In this document: one piece after another, positions 8,240-18,230 of the stretch
How positions within the stretch are numbered: position 1 is the first letter of the stretch
Layout: every line of letters begins with the position of its first letter
NCBI RefSeq assembly: GCF_000472865.1
Contig: NZ_AXAP01000005.1
Coordinates: 124,001 to 188,000 of the forward strand
DNA: 64,000 nt
Source: Bradyrhizobium elkanii WSM2783
Lineage (GTDB): Bacteria > Pseudomonadota > Alphaproteobacteria > Rhizobiales > Xanthobacteraceae
Reading direction: 5' to 3'
The notes under the pieces: model-generated
Seen by the model: only the letters and a program-made list of their open reading frames with translations
Databases searched by the model: none
Told to the model about the DNA's origin: nothing
Position numbers and translations under genes: made by a program

Positions 8240-9640
8240 ATGTCGACGCTGCTTGTCAAGAACATCGATCACCTCGCGACGTTCGACGACGCCAATCGCG
8301 AGATCAAAGGCGGCGCGCTGTTCGTGCGCGACAATGTGATCGAAGCGGTCGGCAGCAATGCGGAGCTGGCGCATCTTGCCGCTGACGAGGTACTCGATCT
8401 TTCCGGCCACCTGGTGATGCCCGGCATGGTCAACACCCATCATCACATGTACCAGAACCTGACACGGGTGATGGTGCAGGACGATGAATTGTTCGTCTGG
8501 CTGACCACGCTCTATCCGATCTGGGCCGAGCTCGATGACGAGGCGATCTATGTCTCCGCTCGCGTCGCGATGGCCGAATTGATCGCCTCGGGCTGCACCA
8601 CCAGCTCCGACCATCTCTATATCCAGCCCAATAATGTCCGGCTCGACAGCACGATCCAGGCGGCGCAGGAGCTGGGCCTGCGCTTCCACGCCGCGCGCGG
8701 CGCGATGTCCCGCGGCAAGAGCCAGGGCGGACTGCCGCCGGACAATTGCGTCGAGAAGGAAGAGGATATCCTGAAAGACGCCGAGCGGCTGATCCAGACC
8801 TATCACGACCCGAGCCGGCACGCGATGAGCCGGATCGTGCTCGCGCCCTGCTCGCCCTTCTCGGTGACACCGGGCCTGATGAAGGAAGCCGCTCAGCTTG
8901 CACGCGGCCACAAGGCCGTGCACCTGCACGCGCATCTCGCCGAAGACCTCGACGAAGAGGTTTATTGCCGCGATATCTACGGCATGCGGCCGGTGGAATT
9001 CGCCGGCTCGGTCGACTGGCTGGGGCCGGACGTCTGGTTCGCGCACGCCATCTTCCTCGACAGCAACGAGATCAAGACCTTCGCCGAGACCGGCACCGGC
9101 ATGGTGCATTGCCCCTCCGCCAACATGCGGTGCGGCCAGGGGATCGCAAAAATCCGCGAGATGCGTGACGCCGGCGTCACCTGCGGGCTCGGCGTCGACG
9201 GCTCCGCCTCCAACGACACCTCGAACCTCTTCCTCGAGGCGCGATTGGCGCAGATGCTGCAGCGGGTCGCGCCGCACCGCTATCTCTCCGAGGCGCCGGG
9301 CGGCCGCGGCGGGTTCGGCGGCAGCCCGAAGGCGCTGTCCGCACGCGAGGCGCTGGACATGGCGACGCGCGGCGGCGCCAGACTGCTCGGCCGCGACGAT
9401 ATCGGCTATCTCGCGCCCGGCATGAGCGCGGATTTCATCGCGATCAGATTGAACCAGCTCGGGCTCTCCGGCACCCAGCGCGATCCGCTCGCGGCGATGA
9501 TCATGTGCGGCCCGTTCAAGGTGGACTATTCCTTCATCAACGGCCGCAACATCATCCGCCGCGGAGAATTTGTGCATCACGACGTCGAGGCCTCGCTTGC
9601 GGATCACGCGAAGATCATGCAACGAATCTACCGGCAATAG
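8240..9640 (+). CDS. 8-oxoguanine deaminase-like amidohydrolase
   Basis: 466-residue member of the TRZ/ATZ branch of the amidohydrolase superfamily. Metal ligands are visible in MVNTHHHMYQNLTR, HLHAHLAED and GVDGSASND. The stretch IASGCTTSSDHLY is typical of the 8-oxoguanine deaminase group (conversion of 8-oxoguanine to urate), which also includes hydroxyatrazine-type deaminases. ATG 8240 (STLLVKN) was preferred over 8222, which would overlap the permease gene. Operon position behind a BMP importer supports a purine or modified-purine substrate. The precise substrate is inferred. Confidence 0.8.
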   Translation: MSTLLVKNIDHLATFDDANREIKGGALFVRDNVIEAVGSNAELAHLAADEVLDLSGHLVMPGMVNTHHHMYQNLTRVMVQDDELFVWLTTLYPIWAELDDEAIYVSARVAMAELIASGCTTSSDHLYIQPNNVRLDSTIQAAQELGLRFHAARGAMSRGKSQGGLPPDNCVEKEEDILKDAERLIQTYHDPSRHAMSRIVLAPCSPFSVTPGLMKEAAQLARGHKAVHLHAHLAEDLDEEVYCRDIYGMRPVEFAGSVDWLGPDVWFAHAIFLDSNEIKTFAETGTGMVHCPSANMRCGQGIAKIREMRDAGVTCGLGVDGSASNDTSNLFLEARLAQMLQRVAPHRYLSEAPGGRGGFGGSPKALSAREALDMATRGGARLLGRDDIGYLAPGMSADFIAIRLNQLGLSGTQRDPLAAMIMCGPFKVDYSFINGRNIIRRGEFVHHDVEASLADHAKIMQRIYRQ

Positions 9641-9669
9641 CCCCACCGCAACGAAGCGGAGCTTGCACC

Positions 9670-10527
9670 ATGAACGGCAACATCGACCCCGGCACGCTGA
9701 ACCAGTGGTATGTGCTGGATGCGCTCAGCGACATCCCGGCATCGCCGCGGCGCAATCGGCTGCTCGGCGTTGAGCTGACCACGCTCCGCGACGCAGATGG
9801 CGCGGTCGTCGTCTCGGCGGAAGACCGCGACGATCCGCTGCCGGTACGCGAGCGTTACGGCTACCTCTGGACCACGCTCGGAAAGCCCGATCGCGACGTG
9901 TTGCCGCTTCCCGAAGCTGACGAAGCGGACCGGCGGCATATCGTCTGCGGCGCGGTCTCGGTGCACGCTTCGGGCCTGCGCATCGTCGAGAACTTCCTGG
10001 ACATGGCGCATTTCCCGTTCGTCCACACCGACATCCTCGGCGCCGAGCCGCACACCGAGGTGCGCCACTACACGACGGAGATCCGCCGCGACGTCGACGA
10101 AGTCTGGGCCACCGACTGCGAATTCTTCCAGCCGCAGGCGGCGCTATCGGCAAGCGATGGCATTGTCACGCAATATATCTACCGGGTCGCCGCCCCCTTC
10201 GCGACGCTGCTCTACAAGACCTGCCCGAATGCCGCCGATCGCTGGGACGTGATCTGCCTGTTCGTACAGCCGCTCGACCCCGACCATTGCCGCGCCCACC
10301 CGGTGGGGTTCCTGATCGACGACACCTCAGAACTCGCCGATCTCATCCAGTTCCAGCAGATGATCTTCCTGCAGGACCGCATCATCCTGGAAAACCAGCG
10401 CCCGCGGCTGCTGCCGCTGGAACCGCGCGCGGAAATCCCGACCCGGGCGGATGCGTCCTCCGTGGTATACCGGCGTTGGCTGAAGGAAAAAGGCGTCGTC
10501 TACGGAACTACGCTCGGGGCGGCGTAG
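9670..10527 (+). CDS. Rieske-type oxygenase catalytic subunit without a Rieske cluster (NdmC-like)
   Basis: 285-residue protein. It begins as oxygenase alpha subunits do (LNQWYVLDALSDIP), but the segment that should carry C-x-H and C-x2-H is shortened and has no such motifs. It resumes at ERYGYLWTTLGKP. The mononuclear Fe(II) site is intact in appearance: NFLDMAHFPFVHTDILG supplies D/H/H-type ligands, and a C-terminal YRRWLKEKG is typical. It therefore needs an external Rieske donor, most simply the protein encoded at 2117-2842. NdmC of caffeine-degrading Pseudomonas has the same organisation and relies on the NdmD Rieske domain and the GST-like NdmE. HpxD of Klebsiella is another purine-hydroxylating relative. 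The substrate is unknown; a purine is likely from context. Confidence 0.82.
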   Translation: MNGNIDPGTLNQWYVLDALSDIPASPRRNRLLGVELTTLRDADGAVVVSAEDRDDPLPVRERYGYLWTTLGKPDRDVLPLPEADEADRRHIVCGAVSVHASGLRIVENFLDMAHFPFVHTDILGAEPHTEVRHYTTEIRRDVDEVWATDCEFFQPQAALSASDGIVTQYIYRVAAPFATLLYKTCPNAADRWDVICLFVQPLDPDHCRAHPVGFLIDDTSELADLIQFQQMIFLQDRIILENQRPRLLPLEPRAEIPTRADASSVVYRRWLKEKGVVYGTTLGAA

Positions 10528-10580
10528 TGGCAGGGCTTTCTGCAGCGGCATTTTCGTAGGGGTACTGGAACATCTTGTGA

Positions 10581-10710
10581 CTAGAGCGTTTTCGGTTCTG
10601 ATCGCATCAGAACCGAAGCTCTAGATTCTTGCTTTGACGCGTTTTCTTCACGCGAACCGGTGTCCACCCTCGGATCAAGTCCGAGGGCATGCTTCGCTCG
10701 AAAACGCTCT
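10581..10710. repeat. Dispersed palindromic repeat (family B)
   Basis: The gap 10528-10816 holds a compound repeat. A hairpin has arms TTCGGTTCTGAT (10591-10602) and ATCAGAACCGAA (10606-10617). It is followed by a stretch (GACGCGTTTTCTTCACGCGA and onward to AAAACGCTCT) that recurs at 40681-40746. A related hairpin sits at 52272-52304. The outer ends AGAGCGTTTT and AAAACGCTCT are inverted. Confidence 0.75.
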
Positions 10711-10816
10711 ATGCATTGGCAGGTAGTGAGCCGCCTGTCACAGGCATGCCAAACTATGGCCGTACCCGCGTTAAATACACGCGATTCCCGCCACCCCTCA
10801 TCATCGCAGCGTTTTC

Positions 10817-13144
10817 ATGCCGAGCAACTGTCTCCGACTCATCACGATTGCGCTCACCTGTCTGCTGCTGATGTCGCCTGCGCGAGCGCAGATGATGATC
10901 CCGAACACGTCGCCGCCGCCTCCGCCGCAGCCGTCAGCAGCGGCGCAGGCGCAAGCGACGCTGGATATCCTGCAGGACGACCAGAAGCGGGCTCAGCTCA
11001 TCCAGACGCTGCAGACCATTGCGAAGGCGTCGTCCTCCGGTGCGCCCGCGCAGCCGCCCTCTTCGGCCTCATCCCCAGCTTTCGCCGACAATCTCGGCGT
11101 CCAGCTTCTCGCCGAAGTCTCGGACTGGTTCGGCGACGTCTCGGACCAGCTCGCCACCGCGGCCCGCGCGGTGTCCGATTTTCCGATGATCTGGGGCTGG
11201 CTGGTCAATCTCACCACCAATCCGTACATGCAGCAGATGCTGCTCGACACAGCGTGGCGGCTCGTGCTCGTCATCGCCTGCGCTTTCATGGCGGAATGGA
11301 TCATCCGCCGCGCGATCCGGCGTCCGCTCAACGCCATCGACCGCTACATTCCATTGCGCGCGCGGCATATCGATACCGTACGGGATCCGAGTGCGGCCAA
11401 CGAAACGCAGCCGGTCCGGCGCTGGCATGCAACGCTCACCTACGCCTGGCAACTCGCCATCCGGCTTCCCTTTGCATTGGCGCGGCTGTTCCTGGACCTG
11501 CTGCCGGTGGTCTGCTTCGCGGCGATCGGCAATCTCCTGCTCGCAACCGACATCGGCCGGGCGCCGACGCCGCGCGTCGTGATCCTGGCAATGGTCAATG
11601 CTTACGTGATCTACCGCAGCATCCTCGCCGTCACCGCGGCGGTGATGTCGCCGGTCTCCAGCCAGCCTAGCCTGTTCATCATCCGCGACGAGGCCGCCGC
11701 CTATCTCGACATCTGGTGGCGGCGGATCGTCGCCTTCACGGTGTTCGGCATCGCCCTCGCCAACATCGCGCTGCTGCTCGGCCTGTACCGCCCGGCCTAT
11801 CACGCGGTGGTCCGGCTGGTGATGCTGGTGGTGCACCTGTTCGTGGTCGTCATCATCCTGCAATGCCGCCGCAGCGTCGCCGACTGGATCCGGGCGCCGG
11901 AGGGCGCGCGCGGCCCGCTCGTGGTGATGCGCAACCGTTTCGCCGACGTCTGGCACATTCTCGCGATCGTCCTCGACCTCGCGCTATGGACCGTGTGGGC
12001 GCTGCGGGTGCAGAACGGCTATGCGCTGCTGTTCCGCTATTTCGTCGCCAGCATCGCCGTGCTCCTGATCGCGCGGCTGGCGTCGATCGCGATGATGGCG
12101 GCACTGGACCGCGTGTTCCGCATTAGCCCGGAGTTCACCCGCCAGTTTCCGGGCCTCGAAGCACGCGCCAACCGGTATTTCCCGGCATTGCGCAGCATCG
12201 TCTCAGGCGTCATCGCTGTCATCACCGTGATCGCGCTGCTCGAGGTCTGGGGCCTGGATGCGGCGGCATGGTTCACCAGCGACCATATCGGCGGACGCCT
12301 GCTATCGGCGCTGATCACGGTCGCGATCGCCGGCGTGGTTGCGCTTGCGATCTGGGAAGCGGTCAATGCCGCTGTCGAGCAGCATCTGCTGCAGCTGTCG
12401 CGCGAAGGACGCTACGCCCGCGCGGCGCGGATGCGCACCTTCCTGCCGATGCTGCGCACGACGCTGCTGTCGATCATCCTCACCGTCGTCGCGCTGACGG
12501 CGCTGAGCCAGCTCGGCGTCAACATCGCCCCGCTGCTCGCCGGCGCCGGCATCGTCGGCATCGCCATCGGCTTCGGCTCGCAGAAACTGGTGCAGGACGT
12601 CATCACCGGGCTGTTCCTCCTGCTCGAGAACGCAATGCAGGTCGGCGAGTTCGTCACCGTGTCGGGCCTGTCCGGTGTTGTCGAGAATCTCTCGATCCGC
12701 ACCATCCGGCTGCGCGCCGGCGACGGCTCCGTACACATCATCCCGTTCAGCTCGGTGACATCAGTCACCAACACCAACCGCGGCATCGGCAATGCCTCGG
12801 TCAGTGTCAACGTGGATTACAAGGAAGATCCCGATCGCGTCGGCGCCGTGCTGAAGGAGATCGGCGCCGAGCTGCGCAAGGATCCCGCATTCCAGCACAT
12901 GATCCGCGGCGATCTCGACCTCTGGGGCGTCGACAAGGTCGATGCCACCATGACGACCATCGTCGGGCAGATCCAATGCACGGACTCCGGACGCTGGCCG
13001 GTGCAGCGTGAGTTCTACCGGCGGATGAAGAAGCGCTTCCACGAGCTCAACATCCAGATCGCCCGGCCACCGCAGACGATGCTCGTGCTGCAGTCGCCTT
13101 TCGAGCGGAAGGACGAGCCACGCGGCGCGGAAGCCGCGGAGTAG
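10817..13144 (+). CDS. Large MscS-family mechanosensitive channel
   Basis: 775 residues. A signal peptide (CLRLITIALTCLLLMSPARA) and a Pro/Ala-rich periplasmic segment are followed by many hydrophobic helices. The MscS core near residue 575 includes GAGIVGIAIGFGSQKLVQD (pore-lining helix) and the beta-domain stretch EFVTVSGLSGVVENLSIR. The C-terminal domain ends with a charged tail. Architecture and length resemble the YbiO/MscM-like large MscS proteins, which release solutes on hypo-osmotic shock at the inner membrane. The gene appears to stand alone, with its own upstream gap and a hairpin after the stop. Confidence 0.9.
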   Translation: MPSNCLRLITIALTCLLLMSPARAQMMIPNTSPPPPPQPSAAAQAQATLDILQDDQKRAQLIQTLQTIAKASSSGAPAQPPSSASSPAFADNLGVQLLAEVSDWFGDVSDQLATAARAVSDFPMIWGWLVNLTTNPYMQQMLLDTAWRLVLVIACAFMAEWIIRRAIRRPLNAIDRYIPLRARHIDTVRDPSAANETQPVRRWHATLTYAWQLAIRLPFALARLFLDLLPVVCFAAIGNLLLATDIGRAPTPRVVILAMVNAYVIYRSILAVTAAVMSPVSSQPSLFIIRDEAAAYLDIWWRRIVAFTVFGIALANIALLLGLYRPAYHAVVRLVMLVVHLFVVVIILQCRRSVADWIRAPEGARGPLVVMRNRFADVWHILAIVLDLALWTVWALRVQNGYALLFRYFVASIAVLLIARLASIAMMAALDRVFRISPEFTRQFPGLEARANRYFPALRSIVSGVIAVITVIALLEVWGLDAAAWFTSDHIGGRLLSALITVAIAGVVALAIWEAVNAAVEQHLLQLSREGRYARAARMRTFLPMLRTTLLSIILTVVALTALSQLGVNIAPLLAGAGIVGIAIGFGSQKLVQDVITGLFLLLENAMQVGEFVTVSGLSGVVENLSIRTIRLRAGDGSVHIIPFSSVTSVTNTNRGIGNASVSVNVDYKEDPDRVGAVLKEIGAELRKDPAFQHMIRGDLDLWGVDKVDATMTTIVGQIQCTDSGRWPVQREFYRRMKKRFHELNIQIARPPQTMLVLQSPFERKDEPRGAEAAE

Positions 13145-13160
13145 CCGCGGCGATATTCCG

Positions 13161-13197
13161 CGCAACAGCATGATCCGAGCCGATCGGATCGGTTGCG
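13161..13197 (+). terminator. Hairpin after the MscS gene
   Basis: Nested dyad 17 bases after the stop: outer CGCAAC/GTTGCG and inner GATCCGA/TCGGATC. There is no clear T-run, so the terminator role is inferred. The remainder of the 485-base gap up to 13629 holds only the dyad and short ORF listed next. Confidence 0.4.
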
Positions 13198-13455
13198 CAT
13201 AGCAAGCCTCCCCCTCTCCGATCGCGAGAGCCCGCCAACCGGTCGCGCCAAGGGCGCGCCCGGTGGCGCGCGTGAGGAGTAACGCTCGCTCGTAGGACCT
13301 CTTCTTCACCCTTCCTGATCGAGTCACACTGCGGCCACGAGCCGCATCTGCATTTTCAAAAAACGAGTATGTTAGCTGCCAGCGAGCTTGGAAGCAGCCG
13401 CCGCTCGACGAAGGCTGTTGCAAGCGCGCCGACCGGTGATACGATCCAATCAATA

Positions 13456-13516
13456 GTGAGGAAACGACAGAAATTGCCGCGTTGCAACGCAAGCTGAGCG
13501 GCAAATTTCTCCTCAC
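13456..13516. promoter_or_regulatory. Long imperfect dyad upstream of the peptide ABC operon
   Basis: GTGAGGA (13456-13462) is mirrored by TCCTCAC (13510-13516), with inner arms GAAATTGCCGC and GCGGCAAATTTC. A separate perfect 10-base palindrome, CGTTGCAACG (13480-13489), lies at its centre. It is located just ahead of the operon that ends in a TetR-type regulator, so it is a candidate operator or RNA structure. Confidence 0.45.
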
Positions 13517-13559
13517 GAAAAATCGGCAACAGACCGATTGCAAGAGGGAGGACTGCAAG

Positions 13560-13625
13560 GTGAAGCCAGCGAACACTCTTTTCGAACTTTCGGCATGCTT
13601 GATGGCTGCTACGATCAGCGGGTAG
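13560..13625 (+). CDS. Possible 21-residue leader peptide or truncated binding-protein start
   Basis: GTG-initiated ORF of 21 codons with a very strong ribosome binding site (GAGGGAGGA, 7 bases upstream), ending 4 bases before the first permease start. The product begins VKPANTLFELSACLM. It could be a translated leader that couples translation into the permease gene, or the remnant of a former first gene. There is no homology evidence; the ribosome site and spacing are the only support. Confidence 0.35.
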   Translation: MKPANTLFELSACLMAATISG

Positions 13626-13629
13626 GCCC

Positions 13630-14579
<950 letters not shown>

Positions 14580-14583
<4 letters not shown>

Positions 14584-15479
14584 CGGCGATCGAACAGGCC
14601 AATCCCTCCGTCGGCCAGGAGACGAGACGCAACCCGGCGCTGCAGTTTCTGGGCCGCCTGTTCCGCGAGAAGCCGTTTGGTGCCGCGGCCGGGATCATCT
14701 TTCTGCTGTTCGTCTTTGCCGGCCTGTTCGCGGATGTGCTGGCGCCCTATGGCTTCAACGAGATCAATCCCATACAGCGGCTCAAGCCGCCGTCCTGGGC
14801 GCATCTCTTCGGCACCGACAATCTCGGCCGGGACCTGTTCTCGCGCTGCCTGTATGGCGCCCGCCTTTCGGTGATCATCGGTTTCTCGGCCGCGTTCCTT
14901 GCAACCGTGATCTCGGTGCTGATCGGCGCACTGACGGGCTATCTCGGCGGCCGCTTCGATCTGATCACGCAGCGATGCGTCGATGCCTACATGTCCTTTC
15001 CCGAACTCGTGATCCTGATCGCTGTCGTCTCCGTGGTCGGTCCGGGCATGCCGCAAATCATCGGCGTGTTGAGCCTTGCCTTCGGCATCGCCGGTTCGCG
15101 CATCATCCGTGGCGCCGTCGTCTCCGTGCGCGAGCACATGTATGTGCACGCCAGCCAGTCGATCGGCGCCTCCACCGGCCGCATCCTCTGGCGGCATATC
15201 CTGCCCAACATCATGCCGCCGATCATCGTGCTGTTCACCACCCGCGTCGGCGCCGTGATCCTCGTCGAGTCCGGACTGTCGTTCCTCGGGCTTGGCGTTC
15301 CGCCGCCGGCGCCGACCTGGGGCGGACTGCTGTCGGGCAGCGGCCGAACCTACATGTTCCAGGGTCCATGGCTGGCGCTGGCGCCGGGCCTCTGCCTGAC
15401 CATCGTGGTCTATGCCACCAACGTCTTTGGCGATGCCCTGCGCGATCTGCTCGACCCGCGCATGCGCGGGTCGCGATAG
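14580..15479 (+). CDS. Peptide/opine-type ABC transporter permease (DppC class)
   Basis: 299-residue inner-membrane protein whose ATG overlaps the dppB-like stop (ATGA). It has an N-terminal cytoplasmic tail, then LFGTDNLGRDLFSRCLYGAR, the hallmark of DppC permeases. Its EAA-type loop is VHASQSIGASTGRILWRHILP, and it ends with LRDLLDPRMRG. It pairs with the preceding permease. Confidence 0.92.
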
Positions 15480-15520
15480 AAGGCGGGCATACAAAACAAA
15501 CAAAGAGGAGGGAGAGAAAT

Positions 15521-17227
15521 ATGAATCGGAAGACGACGTTCGGCAGTCTCGCGCGAGGTTTGGCCATCGCAGCTACGCTTGGCCTGTCCCAGTCGCCTGC
15601 CCTGGCGGACGAAAAGCCGCAAGTCGGCGGCACGCTCAACATCGGCATGGTCTACGTGACGCTGTCGCCGCTATCGTGGGATCCCGCCGACTGGACCTGG
15701 AAATTCCAGCAGGACACCGGGCTGATGTACGAGCAGCTCTTTGTCGGCGACCTTTCCAAGGCAAAGCGCAACGGCGGCAAATACAGCTTCGTGCCAGACG
15801 CCTGGCTGCCGAGCGACGCCGTCAAGGGCGAACTCGCGGAAAGCTGGGAATGGAAGGAAAATCCGCTCCGCGTCGAGGTCAAGCTCCGCAAGGGCGTGAT
15901 GTTTCCCGAAAAGCCCGGCGTGATGGCCTCGCGCGAGCTCGTCGCCGACGACGTCGTGCAAAGCTACTACCGCCTCGACAAGAGCCCGAAGAAGGTCCCG
16001 ACCTATTTCGATCATGTGCAGAAAGTCGAGGCGACGGACCCGCACACGGTTGTCTTTACCTTCAACAACTATCACGCCGAGTGGGATTACCGTTTCGGCC
16101 GGGGCTACTATTCCGGCATCGTGCCGAAGGAAGTGGTCGACGCCGGCGCCGGCAACTGGAAGAACGCCAACGGCACCGGCCCGTTCATGCTGACGGACTA
16201 CATCCAGGGCAACGCCGTCACATTCTCGAAGAACCCGGTCTACTGGGACAAGGAAAAGATCGCCGGCCAGGAGTACAAGCTCCCGTTCGTCGACAAGATC
16301 GTCTATCGCACCATCAAGGACGAGGCCACGTTCCTCACCGCGCTGCGCACGGCCAAGCTCGACCTTCTCGAAGCGATCAGATGGACCGCCGTAGACGAAT
16401 TGAAGAAGAGTGCGCCCCAATTGCAGTGGTCGCGTTCGCTCGGCACCGGCGGCACCTTCCTCGCCATGCGCGTCGACACCAAGCCGTTCGACGACATTCG
16501 CGTGCGGCGCGCGCTGAACATGGCGGTCAACAAGAAGGAGATCGTGGCTTCCTACTATAATGGCAATGCCGAACTGTTCGCCTATCCCATGCATCCGGAT
16601 TACATCGGCTACTACGAGCCACTGGAAAGTATGCCCGACAGCGTGAAGGAGCTCTTCACCTACAATCCGGACAAGGCGAAGGCCTTGCTGAAGGAAGCCG
16701 GATATCCCAACGGCTTCTCCTTCAAGGTCCAGGTCTGTTCCTGCTCGCCGGATCACATGGATCTATTGCCACTGGTTGCGGCCTATCTGGAGAAAGTGGG
16801 TGTCAAGCTGGAGATCCAGCCGATGGAATATGGCGCCTTCCTCTCCGCCATGACGACGAAGACCAACGCCGCCGGCTATTTCATGCGCAACGGCCACACC
16901 AATCCCACGACGTCGATCCGCAAGAGCTTCGTCACCAAGCAGACCTGGAATCCGTCGCAATACTCCGATCCCGAATTCGACAAGAAGATGAATGAAGCCT
17001 ACCTGGAGCGCGACGAGTCCAAGCGCCAGGAGATGATCAAGGCGCTCACGCGCGAGATCGTAGACAAGGCCCCCTATATCTGGCTGCCCGTCGACTACTT
17101 CTATACGGCATGGTGGCCGTGGGTGAAGAACTATGGCGGCGAACTGCGCGTCGGCTCCGAACGACCCGGTCCGATCCATGCTCGACTCTGGATCGATCAG
17201 GATCTCAAGAAGAAGCTTGGTTACTAG
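15521..17227 (+). CDS. Extracellular solute-binding protein family 5
   Basis: 568-residue periplasmic binding protein (SBP_bac_5). The start at 15521 has a strong ribosome site (AGAGGAGGGAGAGAA) and gives a cleavable signal peptide ending SPALA-DE. Family traits are GGTLNIGMVYVTLSPLSWDP at the mature N-terminus and FDDIRVRRALNMAVNKKEIV in the middle. At 568 residues it is on the long side for the family. The unusual position, behind the permeases rather than first, is seen in other alphaproteobacterial operons. The ligand is unknown. Confidence 0.9.
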   Translation: MNRKTTFGSLARGLAIAATLGLSQSPALADEKPQVGGTLNIGMVYVTLSPLSWDPADWTWKFQQDTGLMYEQLFVGDLSKAKRNGGKYSFVPDAWLPSDAVKGELAESWEWKENPLRVEVKLRKGVMFPEKPGVMASRELVADDVVQSYYRLDKSPKKVPTYFDHVQKVEATDPHTVVFTFNNYHAEWDYRFGRGYYSGIVPKEVVDAGAGNWKNANGTGPFMLTDYIQGNAVTFSKNPVYWDKEKIAGQEYKLPFVDKIVYRTIKDEATFLTALRTAKLDLLEAIRWTAVDELKKSAPQLQWSRSLGTGGTFLAMRVDTKPFDDIRVRRALNMAVNKKEIVASYYNGNAELFAYPMHPDYIGYYEPLESMPDSVKELFTYNPDKAKALLKEAGYPNGFSFKVQVCSCSPDHMDLLPLVAAYLEKVGVKLEIQPMEYGAFLSAMTTKTNAAGYFMRNGHTNPTTSIRKSFVTKQTWNPSQYSDPEFDKKMNEAYLERDESKRQEMIKALTREIVDKAPYIWLPVDYFYTAWWPWVKNYGGELRVGSERPGPIHARLWIDQDLKKKLGY

Positions 17228-17237
17228 AGGCCTCGCA

Positions 17238-18230
17238 ATGACGGCGGCAGCCAAACCTCTCCTCAGCGTACGCAACCTCGTGACCCGGTTCGGTCGCGGC
17301 CGGGGAGCGGTAACTGCCGTCGATGATGTCTCCTTCGATGTCGGCGTGGGAGAAACGGTGGCTGTTGTCGGCGAGTCGGGCTCAGGCAAAAGCGTGACCG
17401 CGCTGTCGATCCTGCGCCTGATTCCCTCGCCGCCCGGCCGGATCGAAAGCGGCGAGATACTGTTCGAAGGCACCGATCTCACCAAGCTTTCCGAGCGCGA
17501 GATCATGGAGATTCGTGGCAACCGAATCGCCATGATCTTCCAGGAGCCGATGAGCTCGCTCAACCCGGTGCTCACGGTGGGATTGCAGGTTGCCGAACCG
17601 ATCAATGTCCATCGACGCAAGCCCTGGGATGCAGCGCTTGGTACCGCGAAACAACTGCTCGGCCGGGTGCGGATGTCGGATACGGAATCGCGGCTCCGCG
17701 CCTATCCGCATCAGTTCTCGGGCGGCATGCGCCAGCGCGCCATGATCGCGATGGCGCTGGCCTGCGAGCCGCGGCTGATCATCGCGGACGAGCCGACCAC
17801 GGCGCTCGACGTCACGGTTCAGGCGCAGATCCTCGACCTGTTGAAGGATCTCGCGCAAGGTTCTCGCTGCTCGCTGATCCTGATCACGCACGACCTCGGA
17901 GTGGTCGCACGCTATGCCGACCGGGTCGTCGTGATGTATGCGGGGCGCGTGGTGGAACAGGCGCCCGCGCGCGAGCTTTACGCCAATCCCCGCCACCCTT
18001 ATACGCGTGGCCTGATGGCATCGGTGCCGCGGCTCGACGGCGACACCAATAAGCGTCTGGTGCCGATCGACGGACAGCCGCCCAACCTCGCCCGGCTCCC
18101 GACAGGATGCGCGTTCGCGCCGCGTTGCAAGCAGGCTACCGACCTTTGCCACCGCGAGCGGCCGGCGCTTTCCGAAATCGGACCGCAACACCAAATCGCC
18201 TGCTGGCTGGAGACACCTGCACATGTCTGA
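17238..18230 (+). CDS. Oligopeptide-type ABC transporter ATP-binding protein (DppD class)
   Basis: 330 residues. Walker A GESGSGKS, signature [15 protein letters not shown] and Walker [21 protein letters not shown] are all present. The C-terminal cysteine motif ([20 protein letters not shown]) is typical of DppD/OppD proteins and can hold an Fe-S cluster in some members. ATG 17238 follows the binding-protein stop by 10 bases. The gene overlaps the next ATPase gene by 8 bases. Confidence 0.92.
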   Translation: MTAAAKPLLSVRNLVTRFGRGRGAVTAVDDVSFDVGVGETVAVVGESGSGKSVTALSILRLIPSPPGRIESGEILFEGTDLTKLSEREIMEIRGNRIAMIFQEPMSSLNPVLTVGLQVAEPINVHRRKPWDAALGTAKQLLGRVRMSDTESRLRAYPHQFSGGMRQRAMIAMALACEPRLIIADEPTTALDVTVQAQILDLLKDLAQGSRCSLILITHDLGVVARYADRVVVMYAGRVVEQAPARELYANPRHPYTRGLMASVPRLDGDTNKRLVPIDGQPPNLARLPTGCAFAPRCKQATDLCHRERPALSEIGPQHQIACWLETPAHV

